Origin: Salvator merianae
Taxonomy: Eukaryota > Chordata > Lepidosauria > Squamata > Teiidae
DNA: 64,000 nucleotides
Assembly: GCA_003586115.2 (NCBI GenBank)
Contig: QVOM02000074.1
Location: 4,118,521-4,182,520 of the forward strand
Direction of reading: 5' to 3'
Part shown: positions 44,016 to 55,349 of the stretch, in pieces
How positions within the stretch are numbered: the first letter of the stretch is position 1
Layout of the letters: every line of letters starts with the position of its first letter
Made by a program: the position numbers and the translations under genes
Notes under the pieces: generated by a model
What the model was told of the DNA's origin: nothing
Seen by the model: the letters and a program-made list of their open reading frames with translations, nothing else
Database searches by the model: none

Positions 44016-46690
44016 ATAACAGTACAAGGATATACAATAACAGAAATAGTATCCAACTTTTAACTTTTAAGTACAATTAAGTAGCCAACTTTACAACTTC
44101 CTTTTAGGTTGTAGCACAGATTCTCAAGGTGATATTGGGAGTAGAATGCCCTCAGAGGTGAAAAAAATCTTTCACCATTGAAAATCCAGCATTTTTAAGC
44201 GTATCCAATTCCTCACTAGAAAACAAGGATTTTAGGACAGGAATATATTTCAAAGGTGTTAAGGGAGAGAGGAAAGCAAGGAGCCTATTTCTCCTGACCA
44301 TGAGTAGAGGGTAGTATAAGGTAAAGGATTTTCATCTTATAGAAGGGAAAGGGAGAGAGTAAGACATCAAATGTATTATTTACTTCTCGTAATTCTTTCA
44401 GTTCTTGCATTACCCTCTACTGATGAGTTGGGTCTTGGAACAAACAACAACAAAAAAGATCTGATTTGAAAAGCATGATAGTAATTAAAGAGGTTGGGAA
44501 CTCCCCAACCTCTTCCTTCTTTGGTTCTATATAGATGCTGTAAATTAATCCTATTTTTCTTCTGATTACAGATATATTTCAGGAGCATTCTATTCCAGCT
44601 GTAAAGAGTAGTAGAAGAAATATGAACTGGGAGAGTTTGAAAAAGATATAATAATTTGTGTTCCCAAATTATTATATCTTTTTCAAACTCTCCCAGTTCA
44701 TATTTGTGGCTGCTATATACCCAAATGAAGTTAACTGCTTTGTCTTCCAGTGTCACAGTATCTGTTTTCCAGATTTTAACATAATTGGCTTGATAGAGAG
44801 AGGCTAAAGTTGTGGTGACAAAAATATCTAGATACTTAAGACCTTTTAGGGCAGTTTTAATTTGCATTTTTTAAAATAAATTTAGAATTGATTGCGGAGG
44901 AAGATTAAAATATAGAGCTGAGGTCTTTGACAAATTGATTTGTAAGTCTGATGCTGAATGAAAGTTCTGAAACTCATTTTGCAAAAAAAATTCAGCATCA
45001 GGAGCACCAGAGAAGACTAGGTAGTCACCTGCATAAAAATTACAAATAATATCAAAATTATTAAGTTTGTATCCTGAAAGATTAGGATTGTGCTGTAAAT
45101 GCCTGATAAATGGTTCGATAGCAGGAGCAAATAAAATCATCGATAAACGGCAATCTTGCTTTGTTCCTTACTATATCTGAAATTGAGTAGAAACAGTGGA
45201 ATTAACCCATATTTTAACAATTCGTATGGTAGATTTGATCAGGAAAGAAAAGGGGAATTTAAATATTGAATAGATAGCAAATATTTGAGGTTCACAGAAT
45301 CAAAAGCTTTAAAAATAACTAAAGAAAACGCCACTAGAAGTTGTCTAATTTTTTGAGAATGCCATAATATATTCAAAAGGAAGGTTTTAATGCTGTTAAC
45401 GAGTATTGAGCTAAATATTTTATTGTCCTGATTAAGTAAAGAGATAGGTCAAAAAGAGTCTACTTGATTTAGGGGCTTATTAGGCTTATTACAAGGAATG
45501 GTGTAAGATAGCTTCCAAGAATCTGGAATTGAATGACCGGCTAGGATATTGTTGAAAAATTTTCTATATGCAGAATCAGGATAGATTTTTTTATAAAATG
45601 CAGATTGAAGGTTGCCTGGGTCAGGAGTTTTATGGTTTTTAAGTTTGAATATAACCTCTTGGGTTTCATTAGATGTTATTGATGCTGCTAGTATTGTACA
45701 TTGTTCTGCTGATGGTTAAAGAAGATTTGCCTCCAATTGATAAGTTTGAAGAGCCATGGAGGATTGATCCTGGGCTTTATATAGCTGAGAATAAAACTCT
45801 TTAAACAGTGTTGCAATTGGGCTAGTTTCACTAAATCACTTCTCTTCTAGTGAGGATCTAAGTCTGGAAATAACTTTTTTTCCTATTTTGATGTTTAAGA
45901 TAATTAATTAGAAGTTTGGAATTTGCATTTCCATGTAGATAAAACTTGGATTTTCAGATTTTTTTTTATAATTGTTTTTTTAGATCCAGTTTGAGAATGC
46001 CATTGTTTGAGTTCATCAGTACGGGAGCATTTGCTATCAGAGACTTGTTTTCTGAGCCAAGCAGATTGGGAAATAATTAAAGCTCTGGTCATAAGGTTTC
46101 ATTGCTTCCTATAATAAGTTTGTTGATGAGGTAGACCTTGAGTTTAACTGGAAGTAATGTTCTAATTCAGATGCTATTTTTTTGAACTGCTGAAGCTTTT
46201 AATAGAATAGTAGGTCTCATTTTTAAAAAATGGTCAATGGTATGTGATGAACATAGATAAATTATGGTTGTAACTAATGCGTGGTCAGAGAAAGTTATAG
46301 AGCCTATGGAGGAATCAAGCAAATTATGGGCTAATTGGGTAGATATTAGGATATAGTCAAGTCTAGAATACGCATGTTGACTATGGGAGTAAAATGTGTA
46401 TTTCTTGCTGGTTTGGTTAAGTACTCTCAATGTATCTATCAGGCCACTGTGTGATAACAGATGTAGGAGAAAAGAGGTATGCTTTGCTGATTTACATTTC
46501 TGCAGAGTTTTGCGGTCTTGATGGCTGTCTGGGAGTGGCTGTCAATTTAACCCACCCACCCCAGAATAAGCTCTCTGGTTGCAAATTCTTGCAGGACATC
46601 CAAGGCATTAGAAGGAAATTGAAATTGATGAGAATTTGGTGCATGGAGGGAAGCCAATATTATTTTTGAGGTATTTAATCAGGAATTTAG
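44016..46690 (-). pseudogene. L1 ORF2 pseudogene of an older minus-strand L1
   Basis: Minus-strand frames give an ordered ORF2. Endonuclease end at 46430-46167: SRLDYILIS and SITFSDHALVT. Reverse transcriptase at 45140-44871: LFAPAIEPFIRHL, with the YADD-type site degraded to FYAGDYLVF. Post-RT region at 44867-44376: LLYLFQTLPVHISSTTLYSW and GWGVPNLFNYYHAFQI. The decayed continuation to 44030 includes LSPLTPLKYIPVL. ORF2p nicks DNA and reverse-transcribes L1 RNA. Stops and frameshifts make this copy dead, and the cysteine motif end is missing. Its ORF1 is probably the minus-strand ORF at 54414-55340, separated by later insertions. Confidence 0.85.
44618..44705. repeat. Perfect 40-bp inverted repeat with 8-base loop
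   Basis: Arms 44618-44657 and 44666-44705 are exact reverse complements, with GTGTTCCC between them. The left arm is genuine L1 coding sequence on the minus strand (KLLYLFQTLPVHI), so the right arm is an inverted copy of it that replaces or displaces the normal L1 sequence. Confidence 0.95.
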
Positions 46691-47562
46691 AAAAATAAAT
46701 CTCTCATTATCATATTTTTTTAATCATGGATTTGAAGTGGAAGTGCAGGGTGTATGATTATGGCCCTCCCCAGATTTGGAAATTCCAGAGGTGGAGCATT
46801 CTTGTTTGAAAAGGGGATGAGAAAAGATTTGAGTTTTCTCTGAGTGATCAGTTTCCTTGTTCTTTTCTTTTTTTTTTTTAAAGCACTCTATTCTCCTTCA
46901 CTTGATTACATTATTAGTCCCTTTAACACTGAGGGACAAGATTTTAAGATTAGACATTATAGAAAGAGAAAACTTTATAATTCCTGAGCAACTGGCAATT
47001 TATAGATTACTGAAGAATTTCAGGGCACTAAGTCAAAACTTTTGTAACCACTGGAACTATTGACCAGCTTGGTCAGAAAACAACAACAACAACAACAGCA
47101 ACCAACAATCCCATTCCTCCCCACTACCACCCTAACCCTCAACCTAAAACCAGTAAATTGAGAAGAAGACTCCAGGAAAGCCATGGAGAGTCCACAAGGA
47201 TTAACATCAGGAAATAAACTAATGGTGTTACATATTGTTTTGGATACAGCAATTTGAATATAATTAAAGATAGATAAATAATGCACAGCCCACATAAAAT
47301 ATGAATTATGGTAATAGCCATTACTTTTGTATAGTACCATGACCCCTCTGGGGTTAAGATTAATTTACAACAACAACAACAACAACAACAAAAGGAAAGA
47401 AGAAGAAAGGGGGAAGGAAAAAAGAAGAAAGAAAAGAAAGGGGGGATTTTAACTAAATTGGAATGATAGGATTGGGAATGTTCTAACTAGAATGATAAAC
47501 ATAAAGGTTTCCACTTTGGGAGAAATATAAGTTAAATATCTATCATTATTTAAACTAATCAG
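46691..47562. other. Decayed L1 spacer or 5' ORF2 region, no clear gene
   Basis: This stretch should hold the start of the minus-strand L1 ORF2 and the space before it, but no clear endonuclease start is readable. Two (AAC)n microsatellites lie at about 47078-47096 and 47369-47391. It ends at the 14-bp target duplication of the plus-strand L1. Confidence 0.45.
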
Positions 47563-47576
47563 TCAGAGCATTAGTA
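47563..47576. repeat. Target-site duplication of the full-length L1, left
   Basis: TCAGAGCATTAGTA here is identical to 53392-53405. Confidence 0.95.
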
Positions 47577-47776
47577 GGCAGTTGCGCATGCGCTTGCTAA
47601 GAGACTAAACCACCCTCGGATCCTGCTCCTCTGGGTGGTAATAAAATACTGAGATTAATAGTGGATAAGACATAAGAATCCTCAGAGATTAGAAAAAGAC
47701 TGTTGGCAGGAGAAAAAAGAGCTAAAGATAAGAAAACGAAACTGAGTCTAATTGGCATTTCAGCAGTCTATGGAAA

Positions 47777-48614
47777 ATGGAGACTGAAGGAGAGCCTGTG
47801 GACTTAGGAAAGAAAATTGATATAATTGAAGAGAAAATGGATATGGTTTTGAATATGCTTAAAAGTATTCAAGCAGCTTTAAGTTATATCTCTGAGGAAT
47901 TAAAAGAGACGTGGAATATAGCTGAAGCTGCCAAAGAAAAGTTTGAATAATGAAAAGGAGATTGCTGAAATAAAAAAAGTTACAAAGGAAAATAAGAAAG
48001 TAAATGAAGAAATATCTGATAGACTTACAGATCTGGTAAACTATAGTAAAAGTAGAAATTTGAGACTTAAAGGTTTCCCAGCAAAAATACCATCATGTGA
48101 TTTGCTTACAAAGGTTTTGGAGTGGCTTAAAAATTTAAACATAGAGATAAATCAGGAGGAAAGTTAAAGAGCACACTGGAGCTCCCCTCGATTTATTTGG
48201 AGTAATGATTCTGCTAGAGATGTAATAATAGCATTTACAACTGAAAGAAAGAAGGACTTACAGTTTAAAAAGTTGTGGAAAATCCCACATTTGATGTTTG
48301 AGAATACTACAATATCTCTATTTTTAGACCTGGCATCAGAAACTATTCGCCAAAGAGCCAGACTGAGACTGCATGGCAGAAAAATAGAAGAAGCAGGACT
48401 AAAATTCTCATGGGGACTTCCAGCAGCCATATTGGTTTATGATAATGGCAAGCTACTATCTGCTTGTACCGAGAAAGAAGTAGAGGCTGTGCTGAAGAAA
48501 TTACAAATCACAACAGGTGGAACTTCACAGAATGAGAATGCTGAAAAAGAGGGTGAGAATGGATTGACTCAGCTGGCAAAGAAGAGGAGGGAAGATAAAA
48601 GGATTGTAACCTGA
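47777..48614 (+). pseudogene. L1 ORF1 pseudogene (RNA-binding chaperone)
   Basis: The first ATG in frame is at 47777 (METEGEPVDLGKKIDIIEEK). An N-terminal heptad-type helix (IDIIEEKMDMVLNMLKSIQ) fits the trimerising coiled coil. A frameshift near 47943 ends this frame at TAA 47948. The next frame carries an RRM start (NLRLKGFPA) and, after an in-frame TAA at 48165, the C-terminal domain (FEKK-like DVIIAFTTERKKDLQFKKLW, RARLRLHGRKIEEAGLKFSW). ORF1p coats L1 RNA. With only one frameshift and one stop the order of domains is intact. Confidence 0.85.
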
Positions 48615-49052
48615 GATAAAAGAATTAGTTGAAGAAGCAGCAGTAAATGAATGAATTTGGCAATTACAAGAATGACGGAAGGAGAAAAAAGGTGAAAGGA
48701 GAAAATGATGGGACTTGTACATTCTGAATTAGTTTGATTTATATTGTATAAATAATTAAAATGTAGTTGCATGCTATTTTGTTTTGATATTGAAAATGAT
48801 AAATAAGAAAGAAAAGGTATTCCCCCAGGGGGATATAATTATGTGTTCTGTGGATTTTTATTTTGTTTGTTTAATGTAATGTATATTGGGAGGAGATGGA
48901 TCCAATAAGAGGTATGCAACCCTGAAACTTTTTGTTTATTTAATTTAATGTATATAGTAAGGAGAGGGGTCAAGGGTGTAGGGGTGGGAGAGAAAAGCAT
49001 TCAAAGGAAGAAATATTGCACGTGGGAAAAAGAAGTAAAATAATGATTAATT

Positions 49053-52000
49053 ATGGGAAATCTTTGTTGTTCATCACTTAATGTGAATTGGCTCAGTTCT
49101 GCTCTTAAAAGATACAAAATTGAAAAATTATTGAAACAAAACAGGGTTGGGTTGGTTTTTCTACAGGAGACTAGCAAGAAACCAGATGATATTAGATTGC
49201 TCTCATACTATAAATGGACCAGACAATTTGAATCAAGATGTACAAATAAAGCAAGAGGGGTGGCTATCTTGGTAAATAACATTATCAAATTTAAATATAT
49301 AAGTCAGTTAAACGATAAAGAAGGAAGATTTATATTTGTTAAAGCTAAAAATACAAATGCAATTATATACTTTAGCTACAATTTATGCTCCAAATTCCAG
49401 TCAAAAATCTTTTTTTGCAAAAATGATGAAACAGAGGGAAATGTGGAGGGAGAGATGGTACTAACCAGAGATATGAATATTGAATTAGTGAACGAAACAG
49501 AGAGGAGACAGGCAAACAGGAATCAGAGCAAATTGGATGTAGGTAAATGGGATTTAATGGACATGCTTGAAAAGTTGGAATTAAATAAGCAACAAGAGAT
49601 TTTTACCTATTATTCAGGATGACACAAGAAATATATATTGTATAGATCATGTCTTAGTAAAATAAAGAAAAAAGAAAAATGATGCAAATAAGTGAATGCA
49701 AGGTTGGGAATATTTCTGATCATGCATCTATTATTTCTAAAATCAAACAAAATATGGATAAGAGATATAGGAAATGGAGATTTGATCCTAAAATGATTCA
49801 AAAATAAATAGACAAAAAAAGACATAGAAAATGAAATTCAAAAGTATTTTGATTTCAAGTTAAAGGATGATATGAAACTCTCGTTAGTTTGGGATTGTTT
49901 TGAATTTGCCTTAAAAAACAGAACTCAGATAATACAAGAATTAGAAGTATTACAAGAAAATCATAAAAAATCTAGAAAAAATATCTTAAAGGGCAAATAC
50001 AAGCTAAAAAGAAGGAGTTCCAAGTCATAGATGAATTTTATTTAGTTAGGAAATCAAATGAAAGCATGGATTAAAAAGGCTAACAAGGTATCTTAAGAAA
50101 AAGAGGGATATGATGTATGTTAACAATTCGCAAAATATTAAAGGGGAATTAATGTACAAAGATGAAGAAATTTGTGGAGTTATGGCAGGATTTTATGAAG
50201 ATTATATCAAGAAGAAAGTTTACCATTAAACAATATCAGTGTAATAGGATCTCGATCAGAACAAGAAAAATTAACTTTGAATGACCAAATAGGGGAAGAA
50301 GAAATTGAAAAAGCAATAGATAGGTTGAAAGGTGGCTTTGCTCCAGGCCCTGATGTGTTTACCGCTGTATTTTATAAAACAGTTAAACAAAAGTTAATTC
50401 CTTATTTAAAAGGAACTTGGACTTGGAAAGAATCTGAAATAGTAACTATTTTAAAGCCTAACAGGGATCCAGTAGACCCGGGTTCTTAGAGATCCCAGGA
50501 ATGTAGATTATAAAATTTTTGCAAAAATATTAGCTACTAGATTAGATTAGATAAGGTGCTCCCTAAAATAGTGGAAGACGATCAGTACAGTTTTGTGAAG
50601 GGCAGACAATAGGAGAACCAATTAGGAATACAATTAATGCAATATATCACACACAAAAAAATTGATATATTTTTTTAGATATTCTTAAGTTGGACATTTT
50701 TAAAGCATTTGACACTGTTAATCATAAAGTCTTAATTAACATTTGTATAAAAAATGGGTTGGGAAAAAATTTTGTAATGTTCTTTGAAAACTGTATGAGG
50801 GTACCACTACAAAAATTAAACTTAACAGAAGATACTCTAGAGAGATAAATATAAAAAATGGTACCAAACAAGGTTGTCCCCTATCCCCATTATTGTTTGT
50901 TATGTGTATGGAGCTTTTAGCAGAAGATATACAACAGAGTGAAAAGATGATTGGAAATAGAATAGGTAGAAAAGAACTAAAACTTAATTTATTTGCAGAT
51001 AATGCATTAATATTAACTGAAAGACCATATGAAATAGTTGAAGAATTATATAGAATAGTACAAAAATTTAGAAATACCACTGGATTAAGGATTAATATTG
51101 CCACATCTGAAATTATGTTTATAAATATTTTTTTCCAAAGAGCATACAGAAATTAGTTTGAAAACCAAATTGAAATTAGGAATTAAGAAAATGAAATATT
51201 TAGGAGTTATACCTGATGAAAAATACTGAGAAAATTGTAACTACTAATTATAATAGATGCTGGAAAAATATAAATAGATGAGTAGTTGGAAGAAAAAACA
51301 TTTGGGATTATTAATTAGAATTTGAGCCCTTAAAATATTACTTCCCTAAAATATCGTAACTGTTCCAAACTTTACCAGAGACAATTCCATTAAAGGTATT
51401 AAAAGGATGAGATAGGAAAATATTGAACTGGGTGACTACAGAAAAGAAAGCAAGAGCTAGAAAAATCCTGTTGAATGCTCCCGTAGAAGCTGGTGGCTGG
51501 GGAGTCCCAAATCTGGAATTGCATTATGAAGCATTCCAAATTGGGAGGTTATTCGATTTAGAATATAATTGGGGGGGAAAATGGGTAAGAATTGAAAAAG
51601 AGATCAATGATATTAAAAATACCCCACTGATATTTCAACTAGTAAAGAAAGAAATGATTATGAAGTTATTTGTTCCAACCAAAATTACATTAGAGATATG
51701 GAAAAAATGATATAGAAAGATTAGTAGTAACAATTCTAAATTAAATTCCATAATGTATTTGAATAAAAAAGAACAGATCCTTAACTTGAACAAACAAACA
51801 AATTATATGATGCCAGCAGAGAGGAACTTACTTCTGTTTATGGTGAGCCTGCCCCACCCTTTTAAGACGTTGGACAAATGTCAATAATGAGATTTCAGGC
51901 ATTATCCAGCATTCAGTAACACAAACACCTGAACTATATTTGTTATTGTTATATCAAAATGATAAAAATTACCGCACAAAAACTTAATTGTTTTCCTTAT

Positions 52001-53322
52001 TCTAGCAGCCAGAGTAGTAAATGCTCAGCATTGGAAAGATTCCTCACAGCTTTCTTTAACCCAAAGGTATACCAGAGTATGGGACATTCTAATCAACAAA
52101 TTAATCACAGTGCAGCAGAATAATATGGAGGGAGAAGAAGTAGATATAAAATTCTATCAAACCTATTCTCGCAGAACTTTGTGAAAGATTAGTTAAGGAA
52201 AAACCTCTTATATAACTGAATATCAGCTTTTCTCCCTGCTGCAAATGTATTGTTTGATTTTTGTCTATTATAATCACTGTACTTCTTACTGTTTAATGTA
52301 ATTCAATAATGAGGAATGTATGTTTACATTTTATTTAAATAAATAAATTTAAAATAAACAAATTATATGTGAAGGACTTCAAAAATTGGAGGATTTTTAT
52401 GACAGTAATGGAGAATCATTATCTCAGGAACCTTTGGATCGAGTTATGGGAGGGAGGAGCTGGTTACAAAGTAGGGCAATATATACTTACATTACTAAGA
52501 GAGAAAATAGGAATTTGTTAAGATGAGAGCAATCAAATTGGGAGGAAATAATTAAAAGGAAACAGGCAGGTGAGAAGGATATAGTAGGAAAAATTTATAT
52601 ACTGTTGCTTAGAATACAGACAACAGTGGAGAATACATTATTAACTGCATGGGAAGGTGATTTACAGGTACATAGGAATTATATTAAAAGATACATAAAA
52701 GAGATTTGTGACTGTAAATATACTAGGATAAAGGAATTGAAGATGAAGTTTATTTACAAATGGTATAAGACTCCATGTCAGTTGACTTATATAAATAAAG
52801 AAATAAGCCCAATGTGTTGGCATTGCGCTCAAGAGAAAGGAACATATATTCACCTCTGGTGGTTTTGTGATAAATACAACAATTTGGAAAGAGATAAGCA
52901 CAGTAATAAATGGAATAATTCACAGGAATGTAATATGGACGAAAGAAAGATGGTTATTATTCATATTTGATTATTTAAATCTAGAATTGCAAGATAAACT
53001 ATTATTAGAACAGTTAATCTTCGCAGCCCATTCAGTGGCAACATTGGGTTGGAAAGACAGTGGAAAATGGAGAATACAGAATTGGATTTGATATGTGTTA
53101 GACTCAATGAAATTTTATTTATTGCATGAAAAATTTCAAATATATGTGAGTCAAAAGCTATCATATGTAGCAAAAAGGAAATGGGGAAAAGTGTTGGCTT
53201 ATATGAAACAACTAAGAGGAGATGATGGCTGGAAAACTAATTTGGAAGATAATTTCCTGTTATATGATTTGATGAATGCGAAAGGGTTGTGCTGGAGCGG
53301 GGGGGAGACAGACTTATCATGA
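49053..53322 (+). pseudogene. L1 ORF2 pseudogene (endonuclease-reverse transcriptase)
   Basis: It starts at ATG 49053. Endonuclease: SSLNVNW (residues 7-13) and VFLQET (residues 35-40) keep the Asn and Glu of the active site; the expected GGDFN reads TRDMN; an ISDHAS motif lies near 49710. Reverse transcriptase: GCPLSPLLFVMCMELL near 50872 and LFADNALIL near 50988, where the catalytic FADD reads FADN. Then GWGVPNLELHYEAFQIGRL near 51500. The C-terminus has the cysteine motif CWHCAQEKGTYIHLWWFC near 52816-52869. Many frameshifts break it, and 51810-52355 is a later L1 insertion. Confidence 0.9.
51796..52369 (+). mobile_element. Truncated L1 nested inside the full-length L1 ORF2
   Basis: AAACAAATTATATG occurs at 51796-51809 and again at 52356-52369, a perfect 14-bp target duplication around 51810-52355. 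The inserted body encodes L1 ORF2 C-terminal remains (AARVVNAQHWKDSSQLSLTQ, compare AARIVYAQKWK in the copy at 26.6 kb). It ends with a TTTAAATAAATAAAT-type tail. After the duplication the host L1 ORF2 resumes (VKDFKNWRIFMT). Confidence 0.9.
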
Positions 53323-53391
53323 ATGAAATGTATATGTGAAATAAAATGCATTGGATTTAAATAAAAAAAAAATTAAAAACCAGAAAAAAGA

Positions 53392-53405
53392 TCAGAGCAT
53401 TAGTA
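53392..53405. repeat. Target-site duplication of the full-length L1, right
   Basis: Second copy of TCAGAGCATTAGTA, directly after the A-rich tail. Confidence 0.95.
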
Positions 53406-53847
53406 AAGGAGAGAATTGAAAAATTTCCCCTATGGGCTAAACTTTAAGCGTGAAATGATCATCATAGAACAATAAAATAAAACTGATTTTTAAGCTATCA
53501 AAATTTTGAACCATGAACTATAATAATAGGCATTTGGCCCCTACAAATGCTTATTCTTTAAATAAAATATTTGCTTATTCTTTAAATAAAATATTTGCTT
53601 ATTCTTTAAATAAAATATTTGCTTATTCTTTAAATAAAATATTTGCTTATTTGCACTCTGGGTAAATTTTACAGTTTGAAGTTTCTGCTTTGAAACTAAA
53701 GATTTTCCACTTCAGACAGATAAACATTGGGTAAGCGTAATTAACTTTAAACTTAACAATATAAACTGAAAGATTTTCACTTTGGGCTAATAGACTGAAG
53801 TAAATATAAGTTTGGTAGTAATAGAAAGAGCTCCACTTTGGGTTTAT
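53406..53847. other. AT-rich spacer of the older L1
   Basis: Before the plus-strand L1 inserted, this was continuous with 47562 and below. It repeats a loose motif CCACTTTGGG (47511-47520, 53427-53436 as CCCCTATGGG, 53778 area, 53832 area) at irregular 50-80 bp steps. No coding signal. Confidence 0.5.
53549..53651. repeat. 24-bp tandem repeat, 4.3 copies
   Basis: The unit begins GCTTATTCTTTAAATAAAAT and ends ATTT. Four copies (53549-53644) are identical, followed by a 7-base partial copy. Confidence 0.95.
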
Positions 53848-54406
53848 GGGCCTGTTCGCACTGCAGCAGTAGACTGTTCTTAAGCGCTAGCTGGAACGGA
53901 GCTTTCGCACTGCTGCGGGTGCGCGCCTCACCCAATCCCAACCACTTCATACCCGATTCGTACCTGATCCTGGGTAAGGCAAGACAAGTAAAAGCTTGTC
54001 TTCATTCCAACCAAAAGCTTGTCTTCATTCCAACCTGCGCGATGGAGCGAAGATCGGGCACGGTGCTTTCGCACTCCCGTCCGCGTTTGAAATGGCGGCT
54101 GGGCGTGGCTGGTGTGGCTGCGCATGCGTGGTACGAAGCTTCACACCCGGGACAGCCCTTTGGGCATGGCAGCCTAGCTGCCGTTACGAAGCTGGCTCCA
54201 TAACGAGCCCTCTGGTTACGAAGCGGAGCTCGATGGTACGGAGTGTGGTACGGAACTAGCGGCTGCCATTCGCACGTTCCCTCTGCTGGTCGGTTTCGGG
54301 TCTGTTCCTCTGGCTGGGTGTGCAATGGGCAGACAGCGTTCTCCAACCCCTCCGGTCCGAAGCCAACTACTGGGAACGGTCTACCGAGCTCAGTGCGAAA
54401 AGGCCC
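53848..54406 (+). mobile_element. Non-autonomous DNA transposon, family B copy 2
   Basis: Left end GGGCCTGTTCGCACTGCAGC; right end, reverse-complemented, GGGCCTTTTCGCACTGAGC. The flanks are TAT (53845-53847) and AAT (54407-54409), an imperfect 3-bp duplication. The interior is CpG-rich and closely matches 63750-64000 and, inverted, 257-793. A 23-bp segment is duplicated in tandem at about 53990-54034 only in this copy. It split the older L1 between ORF1 and ORF2. Confidence 0.85.
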
Positions 54407-54410
54407 AATA

Positions 54411-55340
54411 TGTCTAATGAAAGGCTTGGAAGAAATCACTGTTGCCCTTTAGTGAACAGGGACGGAATGGTGTTATTTTCTTGTTGTCTTTGCTTGGGCT
54501 GCTGATCGTATTTTGAGTGCTTGCTTGCAATTCCATCAGAGATGTTGAATTTGTAGAACTGTCGGCAGAAGCAGATGGTGTTGAAATAGAAATATTAAGA
54601 TTGTGTAGCCAACAGTGCACTTCAGCTACTCTTGAAACTTTATAAGTCTTTCTGTTACAATTAACCATGGTGCAGGGAAGAGTCCATTGGAAGGGGATGC
54701 CAGCTGTATATAGAGCTCCAGTTAGATGACTGATCTGGCGATGTTTCTTAGTGGTGGATGGGGTTAAATCAGGAAGAATATGAATCTTATTCCCATTCAA
54801 TTTTAAATTAGTTAATGCTCTCAGAGTGGAAAATACTTTGGCCTTTACATTATACTTCTCAAAAGCTATTATGAAGTCGTGGGATCTTGATTCTATAGAA
54901 GGTTTGGGACCAAGAGCCCAGTTGGCATGGACTATATCCCCTTCTTTTATATCTAAAGCAGGTATTATGTCCGAAAACCAGTTAGTGATCAATTGGATCA
55001 TATTATCCCTCATGGATTGTTCACAGACCTCACAGATGTGAATATTAATCCTATGTTGTCTGTTCTCCATTTCTGTCAACTGTTCATTACGTTGAACAAC
55101 TTCAGCTTGCAAAGTTTTAATAGTGTTAAGAGTTCACATTGGCAGTACCAAGAGCAGTGGAGGCCGAGGCCTGGGTACTTTGCAATTCTTGTTTAAATGT
55201 ATTGACTATTTCTTTAAGTCCCGAAACTTCAGAGTGGATAGGTCTAAAGAATTCCTTAAGGTGCAATACGACAGAGGCTCTTAAATGTTCTAATTTTTCA
55301 TCCAAGAGAGTTGAAGAAGAAATATTTTAGGAAGCAACCT
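54411..55340 (-). pseudogene. L1 ORF1 pseudogene of the older minus-strand L1
   Basis: The minus-strand frame 55112-54414 (232 residues, ending at the MITE junction) reads as L1 ORF1p. It has an RRM region and C-terminal domain with DIVHANWALGPKPSIESRSH, then DFIIAFEKYNVKAKVFSTLR and HILPDLTPSTTKKHRQ, followed by a serine/threonine-rich tail. Upstream (55340-55113) another frame has a heptad-type helix (LKEIVNTFKQELQSTQ), separated by a stop. It belongs with the ORF2 remains at 44016-46690 by strand and order. Confidence 0.85.
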
Positions 55341-55349
55341 ATCTGATTT

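Larger units (their letters stand above)
47577..53391 (+). mobile_element. Full-length L1 retrotransposon
   Basis: The element spans from a short CpG-containing 5' UTR (47577-47776, GGCAGTTGCGCATGCGC at the start) through ORF1 and ORF2 to an A-rich tail (53362-53391). It is bounded by perfect 14-bp target duplications at 47563-47576 and 53392-53405. It inserted into an older L1 lying in the opposite direction. A further truncated L1 (51810-52355) sits inside its ORF2. Both ORFs carry stops and frameshifts, so it is inactive. The length without the inner insertion is about 5.25 kb. Confidence 0.95.

Noticed and set aside
53549..53651. Regular short repeats considered as a CRISPR-like array
   Set aside because: Units are contiguous without unique spacers, and the setting is vertebrate.
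54002..54439. 145-residue minus-strand frame
   Set aside because: It lies almost wholly inside the CpG-rich family B transposon, where low stop density produces long chance frames; the other copies do not keep it open.
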